From positions 68,359 to 132,358 of the forward strand of contig DASVRT010000116.1 of NCBI GenBank assembly GCA_036388475.1: a stretch of 64,000 bases of DNA, given 5' to 3'. The first letter of the stretch is position 1. Every line of letters starts with the position of its first letter. Below, one piece after another: positions 43,308 through 49,871 of the stretch. The notes beneath the pieces were generated by a model. It did no database searches. It was not told the DNA's origin and saw only the letters and a program-made list of their open reading frames with translations. Origin of the DNA: JALZHR01 sp036388475. GTDB lineage: Bacteria > Acidobacteriota > Blastocatellia > Pyrinomonadales > Pyrinomonadaceae. A program made the position numbers and the translations under genes.

Positions 43308-43485
43308 TTGATTTTGGCAATTTCAGCCTCGATTCCGTATGATTTTATTACAAATCAGAGCGTTGACGCTCAAATTAAGGGGCGTGTAATAGAAAGAATG
43401 TCGGCTTAAAGAAATGGAGGCGGAGGTGCCGCGGCGTGGCTCTACATTTCTATCTAACGCGGCGTTTTTCCGATTCGCATTATTT

Positions 43486-44382
43486 ATGAAAAAAGCAATA
43501 TTACTGTTCGTATTAAGCGTCTTCTTCGTTTCCGCCTGTCAGAAACCGCCGACGCCGACGCAAAACGCTAACGCTCCGGCGGAGACGAAACGCTATAATC
43601 TGAAAGGCAAAGTCGTCTCGGTTGACAAGGCGAAAAAGAAAGCCGAAATCGCGCACGACGACATTCCGGGCTTTATGGACGCGATGACGATGAATTTTCC
43701 AATCCGCGCCGATTGGGTCTGGGAAGATTTAACGCCGGGCGCGGAAATTCGCGCCGAGCTTGTAGTTGACGACGCTAAAGCCGATTACTGGCTGGAAAAC
43801 ATCGGCATCATCGCCGCGCCGAATCCGAATCAACCGCCGCCGCCGGTTGACGAGCGCTTCGCCCAAATCGGCAGAGAGATTCCCGATTTCCAGTTGACCA
43901 ATCAGGACGGCAGGCGGTTTTCGATAAAAGATTATCGCGGCAAGGCGCTGGCAATCACGTTTATCTACGCCCAATGTCCGCTGCCCGATTACTGCATCAG
44001 GATGTCGACGAATTTCAGCGACCTCGCCAATCAGGTGCGCAACACGGATTTAAAAGACAAAATTCGCCTGCTCAGCATCTCGTTCGACCCGGCGCGCGAC
44101 ACGCCCGAAAAACTGAAACAATACGGCGTCGGCTATCTCGGCAAAGACGCGCCGGAGGATTTCACCGTCTGGCAGCTCGCGGTCGGCTCGGACAAGGAAG
44201 TGCGCGCGGTGGCGGACTTTTTCGGTCTGCGCTACGAAGCTGACCCGAACGACAAGACGCAGTTCAGCCATTCCCTGCGCACAGCCGTGATTGCGCCCGA
44301 CGGCAAAGTAACGAAAATCTTCGCCGGCAACGACTGGACGCCGAACGATTTGCTAAGAGAAATGCAGGCGACTCTAAAATAA
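43486..44382 (+). CDS. CusF-like copper domain fused to Sco1/SenC thioredoxin-fold protein (lipoprotein)
   Basis: The lipoprotein (298 residues) begins at ATG 43486 with the lipobox FFVSAC. Residues about 35-105 resemble a CusF/YdeI copper-binding domain (YNLKGKVVSVDKAKKKAEIA, MDAMTMNFPI with Met ligands). Residues about 125-298 are a Sco1/SenC thioredoxin fold that delivers copper to cytochrome oxidase. The usual CxxxC copper site is CPLPDYC (five intervening residues), followed by DPARDTPEKL and the copper-ligand His in QFSHSLRT. An upstream 24-codon open extension is ignored. Both gene ends of this junction lie in an inverted repeat. Confidence 0.85.
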   Translation: MKKAILLFVLSVFFVSACQKPPTPTQNANAPAETKRYNLKGKVVSVDKAKKKAEIAHDDIPGFMDAMTMNFPIRADWVWEDLTPGAEIRAELVVDDAKADYWLENIGIIAAPNPNQPPPPVDERFAQIGREIPDFQLTNQDGRRFSIKDYRGKALAITFIYAQCPLPDYCIRMSTNFSDLANQVRNTDLKDKIRLLSISFDPARDTPEKLKQYGVGYLGKDAPEDFTVWQLAVGSDKEVRAVADFFGLRYEADPNDKTQFSHSLRTAVIAPDGKVTKIFAGNDWTPNDLLREMQATLK

Positions 44383-44465
44383 GTGAGAACTTAGAACTGA
44401 GGACTGAAATGTTTAATTTTCGAGCCTCGGTTCTCGGCTGTCAATTTTCATTTCTCACTTATTTT
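44376..44465. repeat. Intergenic inverted repeat J, holds the stop codons of both convergent genes
   Basis: A perfect 14-bp outer stem (AAAATAAGTGAGAA at 44376-44389 and its complement at 44452-44465) encloses arms made of GAACTGA-like words. The TAA of the Sco gene (44380-44382) is in the left arm and the TGA of the PrcB-domain gene (44455-44457) in the right arm. Confidence 0.88.
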
Positions 44466-45375
44466 TCGCGGCTTCCACCGTTCCTCCGGCTTGAAAGCCG
44501 TCGGCGACATTCGTCGGATTCGGCTCGAATCTCAAAGAAATTTTTGCGTCCGAAATCATTCCCGAAACCTTTACGGGCGGTTTCGGATTTTCGGAAAAAG
44601 TCCCGACATCGAGGCGCGCGAGTTCGATTTTTCCGTCTTTCAAGCTGCCGGAAATCGTTTCGGCAAGCATCATCGTTTTATCGCCTTTCGCGGTCAGGTT
44701 AAACGTCATTGTCGCCAAATCGCCGTAAGTTAAAACTCCGATTGTGCCTTCCACGCCGAACGTGCGCTCGCGGAAAGCAAAACCGCCGGAATAGATGAAA
44801 CTTCCCTTTGAAACGCGATAGGTCGTCATTTTATTCGTCCACGTCGGCGTCGCGTCCAAAGACAAAGCTTTTTCTTCTTCGACCGGAACGACCGCGATTT
44901 TATACGGCGTCGTCAATATCTGCGCCTGCACCGTATCTTTGCGCGGCTCGTTCAAATCAATCAAAACTTTGTCGGAAAGCCTGCGCACCAGAACTTCCCA
45001 GCCGGCGGTCGGTTTTGTTCCGGCAAAGGCGGCAACGACCGATTCTTTTGTAAAATCTATGGTTGACGCGTCAGGCAGATTCTCGACTATGGTTTGCAGC
45101 TGCGCGTAGGTTTTCGCGTCGCGGGCGATGAACAGAAACGGCTCTTCCGATTTCGCGTTCGCGCCTTCGGCGATGATTTTGTAATCTTCCTGACGCGGCT
45201 CGGCGACGGGCGGATTGACAACGGGCGGCGTTGTTTTTTTCGGGTTCGTCGTTTTCTTTGCGACGGGCGCGGCGGTCTTTTTAAATACTTTTTTCTTTTT
45301 CGTCTGTGCCTGCGCGCCGATTGTAAATAAACCGATTAATAAAAGCGCTGAAATAAAAAATTTGAATGTTTTCAT
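44455..45375 (-). CDS. Exported PrcB-domain protein
   Basis: The 306-residue product has a signal peptide (FFISALLLIGLFTIGAQAQ), a Lys/Pro/Thr-rich linker (residues 25-60), and a PrcB-type C-terminal domain around 70-175 (TIDFTKESVVAAFAGTKPTAGWEV), a fold linked to protease-complex or protease-inhibitor proteins. A second domain of about 120 residues follows, with the beta pattern GTIGVLTYGDLATMTFNL and SGSLKDGKIELARLD. The function is unknown; binding to an exported protease is one possibility. The last codons lie in the junction repeat shared with the Sco gene. Confidence 0.65.
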   Translation of the reverse strand: MKTFKFFISALLLIGLFTIGAQAQTKKKKVFKKTAAPVAKKTTNPKKTTPPVVNPPVAEPRQEDYKIIAEGANAKSEEPFLFIARDAKTYAQLQTIVENLPDASTIDFTKESVVAAFAGTKPTAGWEVLVRRLSDKVLIDLNEPRKDTVQAQILTTPYKIAVVPVEEEKALSLDATPTWTNKMTTYRVSKGSFIYSGGFAFRERTFGVEGTIGVLTYGDLATMTFNLTAKGDKTMMLAETISGSLKDGKIELARLDVGTFSENPKPPVKVSGMISDAKISLRFEPNPTNVADGFQAGGTVEAAKNK

Positions 45376-45400
45376 AAACTGTTTCCCCTTTTTCGTCCGT

Positions 45401-45475
45401 CAACAATAAAAGCGGTAAACGGTAAATTCGTTTCTTTTCACCTGCAACTTACCGCTTATTGTTTACCACTTTCCT
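45401..45475. repeat. Intergenic inverted repeat K, supplies a stop codon
   Basis: AACAATAAAAGCGGTAAACG near 45401-45420 pairs imperfectly with the region 45447-45475, which holds AACTTACCGCTTATTG. The TAA of the amidohydrolase (45456-45458) is inside the right arm. Confidence 0.65.
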
Positions 45476-46823
45476 CTTCATTCATTTTCCGCGCAATTCG
45501 CTTCATTTCAAAGCGCAGCTCATCTTCATCGACTGTTTTCGCCTCGCCGTTTCGATAAATTTCCTCGCCGGCAATCATCGTCAGACGAATGTCGCGCGCG
45601 TTCGAAGCGAACAAAACCGCCGAGTAAACGTCGTGAACGGGCTGCTGCGCGGCGTCGTTTAATGAGATGACGATTAAATCGGCTTGTTTGCCAGCGTCGA
45701 GCGTGCCGATTTCCGTTTCCAGATTGAGCGCCTTCGCGCCGCCGAGCGTCGCCGCTCCGAGAATTTCGGCGGCATTTAGAAGTCGTTTTTTATCTTCGCG
45801 GGCGCGCGCCAGAAGCGCCGCGAAACGCGATTCTTCCAGAATGTCGCAGGTGTTGTTGCTCGCCACCGAGTCGCTGCCGAGCCCGACTTTTATTCGGCGG
45901 TCGAGAAATTTTTCAAACGGCGCGATGCCGTGTCCGAATTTGGCGTTTGATTTCGGGCAATGCGCGATGCGCGTATCGGTCGCGCCAATCGTTTCGATGT
46001 CTTTTTCCGAAACCGTGACGCAGTGCGCCAGCAGCGGCGCGGTCTGCAAAATACCGATTCGGTTGAAATATTCGATTGAAGAAACTTCGGGCGTCTGCCA
46101 TTCGTGACCGAATTTTTGATAAAGCGCGGCGAAAAAGCCCGTGCCGTGCAGCATAAATTCGCTTTCTTCCTTCGATTCGGCGGCGTGAATCGAAAGCTCG
46201 ACCTTCTCGCGCAAAGCGTAATCGGCGATGATTTCGAAAAGACGGCGGCTGACCGTGTAAGGCGAGTGCGGCGAGATGCCGGCTTTGACCAGGCGCGTCC
46301 CGGTTTCCTTTAAAGCCAGAAATTTTTCTTCGAGCCGCGCGAAATCATCGGCGGCGGTTTCATTTTTCGGCGAAAAATCTGTTTCCTGAAACGCGATGCC
46401 GCGCAAGCCGGTTTTCTTTAAAGCTTCGAAACCGGCTTTGCCGTAGCGCCCGATGTCGCCGAAGCAGGTGACGCCCGCGCGCAAGCCTTCGAGCGCGCCC
46501 CAGACGGCGGAAATTTCAATATCGCGTTCGGTCAGTTTTTCGGCGCGGACGGTCGAAAGCTTCAAAAGCCACCTGGAAAAATCGTGCTCGACGTCGTCGA
46601 GAAAGCTGCGCATCGCCGTAATTTCCAGATGCGAATGAGCGTTGACGAAACCGGGCATTATCACCGCTTCGCCGAAATCTTCCACGGCGGCTTCGGAAAA
46701 TTTCGCGACGATTTCCGCTTGTTTTCCGGCGGCAAGGATTTTATCTTTTTCAATAACGACCGCGCCGTTTTCAATCGGAGTGCCGGACATCGGCAGAACA
46801 TAATTGGCGGAGATAATTTTCAT
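45456..46823 (-). CDS. Amidohydrolase of the MtaD/SsnA/aminofutalosine deaminase group
   Basis: The 455-residue cytoplasmic metal-dependent deaminase shows all metal ligands: the HxH in FVNAHSHLE, a Glu/His site in LSIHAAE, LLAHCVTVSE, and the catalytic Asp in VGLGSDSVASNN. The flanking N- and C-terminal pieces form the usual small beta-sandwich. Such enzymes deaminate S-adenosylhomocysteine or methylthioadenosine, or aminofutalosine in menaquinone synthesis, and sequence reading alone cannot choose. No menaquinone gene is nearby. It ends inside an inverted repeat and starts 23 bp from another. Confidence 0.85.
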   Translation of the reverse strand: MKIISANYVLPMSGTPIENGAVVIEKDKILAAGKQAEIVAKFSEAAVEDFGEAVIMPGFVNAHSHLEITAMRSFLDDVEHDFSRWLLKLSTVRAEKLTERDIEISAVWGALEGLRAGVTCFGDIGRYGKAGFEALKKTGLRGIAFQETDFSPKNETAADDFARLEEKFLALKETGTRLVKAGISPHSPYTVSRRLFEIIADYALREKVELSIHAAESKEESEFMLHGTGFFAALYQKFGHEWQTPEVSSIEYFNRIGILQTAPLLAHCVTVSEKDIETIGATDTRIAHCPKSNAKFGHGIAPFEKFLDRRIKVGLGSDSVASNNTCDILEESRFAALLARAREDKKRLLNAAEILGAATLGGAKALNLETEIGTLDAGKQADLIVISLNDAAQQPVHDVYSAVLFASNARDIRLTMIAGEEIYRNGEAKTVDEDELRFEMKRIARKMNEEESGKQ

Positions 46824-46845
46824 AGCCTCTCGATAAACGGAAACA

Positions 46846-46938
46846 GGACGCTGATTTTTTAAGATTATTTAAGATTGATTAAGATTTTATTTGAATTTAT
46901 CTTAATCAATCTTAAATAATCCTATCAAATCAGCGTCC
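46846..46938. repeat. Intergenic inverted repeat D (family of the 6.6-kb element)
   Basis: The long arms begin GGACGCTGATTTTTTAAGAT and end CAAATCAGCGTCC. Inside, the words AAGATTATTT, AAGATTGATT and AAGATTTTAT form a 10-bp quasi-repeat, mirrored in the right arm. It shares ends, loop and words with the repeat at 6614-6730. It lies between the amidohydrolase start and the next gene's stop codon. Confidence 0.85.
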
Positions 46939-46953
46939 CTTATTTCTTCCGCG

Positions 46954-47526
46954 CTAATTTGTTTTCTTTTCGCGGTATCTTTCCAGAATCGAAGTCACGT
47001 AGGATTTTGTTGAGGCGATGTTGATGCGCTCGACGAATTCCCTTTCCGGCAGGCGCGAGATTTCCGCGCTGCGCGTCCATTCTTCGACGCGGCTCGCGCC
47101 CGCGTTATATGCCGCCAGCATCATCGCTTCGTGGGCGGGAAAATCGCGGTATTTTTCGCGCATTTTTTCCAGATACCAGCAGCCGATTTGAATATTGCGC
47201 TCCGGGTCGCGCAAAAATTCGACCGTGTTTTCCGCCGTCTGCCGTTCAAACTCGCGAAAGCCCGTCTCTTTTGCCCACTCGCGCGCCGCCGTCGGCGTCA
47301 CCTGCATCAGCCCGACTTCTTCGTCCGCGCCGATTTGCCACGCCCGAAAATACGTTTCCTCGTAAATGACGCTCCAGACCAAATCTTTATCCAGACGATA
47401 AATGCCCGATTGTTTCTCGATGATTTCGTCGTAGCGGTGAATCCAGTAGCGATTGAAAAAATAAAGCCCCAGAGCGGCGGAAACAGCGACGAAAATGACC
47501 AGACCGGCGAACAGATAACGACGCAT
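46954..47526 (-). CDS. Membrane-anchored lytic transglycosylase (SLT domain)
   Basis: The 190-residue protein has one N-terminal membrane segment (YLFAGLVIFVAVSAALGLYFF) and an SLT domain: the catalytic Glu in VIYEETYFRA, the GLMQVTPTAA motif and AAYNAGASRV near the end. It resembles short Slt-like enzymes of the EmtA/MltC type and should cut peptidoglycan at the outer face of the inner membrane. ATG 47526 begins the membrane segment. A 27-codon in-frame extension upstream is a low-complexity Phe/Arg-rich sequence of the word-repeat type and is left out. It is probably co-transcribed with the 263-aa gene. Confidence 0.85.
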   Translation of the reverse strand: MRRYLFAGLVIFVAVSAALGLYFFNRYWIHRYDEIIEKQSGIYRLDKDLVWSVIYEETYFRAWQIGADEEVGLMQVTPTAAREWAKETGFREFERQTAENTVEFLRDPERNIQIGCWYLEKMREKYRDFPAHEAMMLAAYNAGASRVEEWTRSAEISRLPEREFVERINIASTKSYVTSILERYREKKTN

Positions 47527-47607
47527 TTTTGACGGAAAACGAAAATCGAAAAGCGAAAAGCGGATAACTGGCTCTCCATTTTCCACTCTCCGTCCTCTAT
47601 CTTTCAT

Positions 47608-48399
47608 TTAATTTACTTTTTTGAGTTTCTTCCAAAAATCAATTGTTCGGAACGAAGCGTCGACGCCTTCATAAGTCGAGCGCCGCGCCGTTTCGTTCAA
47701 AACGTGACCTTGCAGCCAGATGTCCGCCCGCAGCATCGCGCCGACGTATAACTCCGCGCCGGACAAGGTGCGGCGGTTAACCAGAATTTCCAGATTGAAA
47801 TCGCCCAGATTCAGATAAATCCAGTAAAGGTCGCTGCCCGAAAACGGGTTGCGCAGCGCGTTAAAGGAAATAATCTCGCCGCACAGGCTCCAATCGTTTT
47901 CGTTTTCGACGACGTTTAACGAAAGCTCGTCGTAAGACTTCCAGAACGGCGCGGCATCGTTTTTTAAAACTTCGGCGCGATATGCCAGACCGCACAAACC
48001 GACCATTAAAGTATTTTGCTGAAAGCTGCTGTTGGTGCCGACTTCCGTCAGATTTTGCAGCGCAAATAAGACTTCCCGCTCGGTGTCTTCGATAAAGCCG
48101 TGGACGACCGCTTCGCCTTCCTCGTCAAATTCGGTCGCAATCCAGGGACTGATGCGCTGGATATAGCGGGCGCGAAAACCGGGACGGCAATCGGCATAAA
48201 AAACTTCGCCCGTCTGCGATTCATATAAAACCGTCCACACTTCCAGACCTAACCCAAGCTTCCAGCAGCGACCGTGAAGCACGCCGCTTTTGCGCGTCAG
48301 GCGCGACGCTTCGCCGCGCTTGCCCGCGTTTTCCGCTAAATTATTGAAAGCCTTCTCGTTTGGAATTTCCAAACCGATGGCATCAAAAGCGATTTCCAT
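47608..48399 (-). CDS. Conserved-looking protein of unknown function (263 aa)
   Basis: I do not recognise this 263-residue soluble protein. It has no signal peptide or membrane segment. Visible features are a beta-rich centre (LGLGLEVWTVLYESQTGEVFY, YWIYLNLGDFNLEILVNRRTL in pieces), many aromatic residues and a Cys pair region (LMVGLCGLAYRAEV). The C-terminal part GAELYVGAMLRADIWLQGHV repeats the hydrophobic-strand pattern, suggesting two related beta domains. Codon use is like its neighbours. It overlaps the small KIREE-type gene by 17 bases at its start and precedes the SLT gene by 81 bases. Confidence 0.55.
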   Translation of the reverse strand: MEIAFDAIGLEIPNEKAFNNLAENAGKRGEASRLTRKSGVLHGRCWKLGLGLEVWTVLYESQTGEVFYADCRPGFRARYIQRISPWIATEFDEEGEAVVHGFIEDTEREVLFALQNLTEVGTNSSFQQNTLMVGLCGLAYRAEVLKNDAAPFWKSYDELSLNVVENENDWSLCGEIISFNALRNPFSGSDLYWIYLNLGDFNLEILVNRRTLSGAELYVGAMLRADIWLQGHVLNETARRSTYEGVDASFRTIDFWKKLKKVN

Positions 48400-48592
48400 A
48401 AACAGTCGTCAACGGTCGGTGGTCGGCGGTCAGTTGCTCGTCGTCTTTTATATTTTTGCCTTTTTCCTTTTGCCTTTTGCCTTTTTCGTTTCTGACCATT
48501 TCGGCAAACAAATCCATATCGTAATCCGCCTCGCGCGACATTTCTTCGCGGATTTCGTGGAGCACTTCTAAAAATTTCGGACGACGATACAT
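48383..48592 (-). CDS. Small protein of the KIREE antitoxin-like type with repeat-derived tail
   Basis: The product has 69 residues. The first 35 (FLEVLHEIREEMSREADYDM, then DLFAEMV) match a small-protein pattern I know from genes paired with PIN-domain toxins of the LETT type, which fits the PIN gene 0.8 kb away. The second half (Lys/Gln-rich, then TADHRPLTTVYGN) is encoded by word-repeat DNA (AAAGGCAAAAGG and ACCGACCACCGACC on the coding strand), so the original protein may have ended near residue 36. No clear Shine-Dalgarno is seen; the start is the ATG before RRPKFLEV. Confidence 0.5.
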   Translation of the reverse strand: MYRRPKFLEVLHEIREEMSREADYDMDLFAEMVRNEKGKRQKEKGKNIKDDEQLTADHRPLTTVYGNRF

Positions 48593-48853
48593 ACAAAGTG
48601 AATAGTAAATCTTTAAGCGGGAATGGTCAATCGGTTTAGATGCGGCGCGTCCTTTATTATCTGCCCGGCATTGCGATTTTAAACATTTCAGCGGCTGTGG
48701 AAATTTTTCTTGATATAAAATGTAAATAAGAGTAGTGTGAGCGATGACCGGCAACAATTTCACGGTTGTTTAGCCTACGACCACAACACGCCGCAGACCG
48801 GACAGCCTTTCTGATTAGTTTTGAGACCGCTTCTTTAAGCAGAAAGGAACAAA

Positions 48854-49159
48854 ATGAAAAATAATCAAATATTGTGGTTCTTTGTATTTGTTGTCGTTGT
48901 CCTGACGATAGCAATATCGGTAACAACATTACACAGCCAGCAAACGCGAGTTGGGAAACAATACATATTGTTTCTGACCAAATCAGAACAAAGTCCAAAT
49001 TATCGCATTCTAACAGCATACGAATTGAAGGAAAGTAAAATTTATCCACTCGATGACGGCTCTCAATTTGAAAACTTCAAAGGAATCGAGACAACAATTT
49101 TTATCAAAACAATCCGCGAGATGATGCCGAAAACATCTCCGAAAGTGGGAAACGAGTAG
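48854..49159 (+). CDS. Small AT-rich gene for a membrane-anchored or exported protein
   Basis: The 101-residue product starts behind AAAGGA and has one strong hydrophobic segment (ILWFFVFVVVVLTIAISVTTL) and a soluble tail of about 70 residues (YILFLTKSEQSPNYRILTAY). I do not recognise the family. The gene and its follower are AT-rich compared with the window, are read opposite to the surrounding genes, and separate a KIREE-type small gene from a PIN toxin gene. This looks like an inserted islet. The next ORF's ribosome site overlaps this gene's stop codon, so the two were made as an operon. Confidence 0.55.
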   Translation: MKNNQILWFFVFVVVVLTIAISVTTLHSQQTRVGKQYILFLTKSEQSPNYRILTAYELKESKIYPLDDGSQFENFKGIETTIFIKTIREMMPKTSPKVGNE

Positions 49160-49169
49160 GAGGATTGCG

Positions 49170-49360
49170 ATGAAAAAAGATTTAATAAAGAGCTGATTTT
49201 TCAAATTTCCATAATCACAGTTTGCGCGTTAATCTTAGTTGCCAGTCAATTCAAAAGCATCGTCCGAGCACAACAAGTTAATTGTCCGGGACCGCCGCTG
49301 TACAGTAATAGTTTCCCTATTGATTGGGCGTGGGACGTTTTTCTGGTTACAGAGCCTTAA
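49170..49360 (+). pseudogene. Frameshifted small exported peptide gene
   Basis: A perfect AGGAGG lies six bases before ATG 49170, yet the frame stops after eight codons. Adding one A to the A6 run at 49173-49178 restores 63 codons to the TAA at 49358: MKKRFNKELIF, a signal-peptide-like stretch (IITVCALILVAS), then a mature part QQVNCPGPPLYSNSFPIDWA with a short tail. It may be a real single-base loss, a sequencing error in a homopolymer, or a gene read by slippage on the A-run. The protein is unfamiliar. Confidence 0.6.
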
Positions 49361-49409
49361 TATTTCGGAAATGATTAAATCGTCTCTTTAATTCTGCATT
49401 TTGCATTTT

Positions 49410-49871
49410 CTAAATGCTGTGAATCAGAAATTCCGGCGTGACAATCATCGGCACGAAAAATCCCGCCGAAACGTTGAAAACGCGGATGCGCGCCTGTTTG
49501 CGGACGTTTGCCAGATGCCCGAAATTCCACGTCACCAGATAGTCGATTTTGTGAAACGAAGCCAGCGCGACGTGCAGCGCGTCCGCCAGATATTTGCGAT
49601 GAAAGATGCCGCGCGAGATGTAGCCCTGCGCCAGAATTGCCGCTTCGTCGGTCAACTCCAGATGTTTGAGCGGTTCGATAAGCTTTAAATAACCAGTCCG
49701 GCGCGGTTCCGGAATGCGTTCCAGCTCGCGGCGGACAAGCGGCGAGACAAACGGCTGATATTCCGACAATTCGTGCTCCCACCAGCGAATGGTCAAATCC
49801 CGTCGAAACGGCTCGCCGTTGTCCAAGTAAGCGCCGACGACCGAAGTTTCCAGATATAAACTCAGCTTCAT
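49410..49871 (-). CDS. PIN-domain (VapC-like) RNase toxin
   Basis: The 153-residue protein has the PIN pattern of the LETT type: LYLETSVVGAYLD with the first acidic residues, a Glu in VRRELERI, then DALHVALAS and LVTWNFGHLANV with the later acidic site. Such proteins are Mg-dependent ribonucleases of VapBC-type toxin-antitoxin systems. No antitoxin gene lies directly next to it; a KIREE-type candidate lies 0.8 kb downstream beyond the small plus-strand islet. Its ATG overlaps the TGA of the retropepsin-like gene (ATGA), implying coupled translation. The C-terminal FFVPMIVTPEFLIHS is an extension of unknown meaning. Confidence 0.78.
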   Translation of the reverse strand: MKLSLYLETSVVGAYLDNGEPFRRDLTIRWWEHELSEYQPFVSPLVRRELERIPEPRRTGYLKLIEPLKHLELTDEAAILAQGYISRGIFHRKYLADALHVALASFHKIDYLVTWNFGHLANVRKQARIRVFNVSAGFFVPMIVTPEFLIHSI

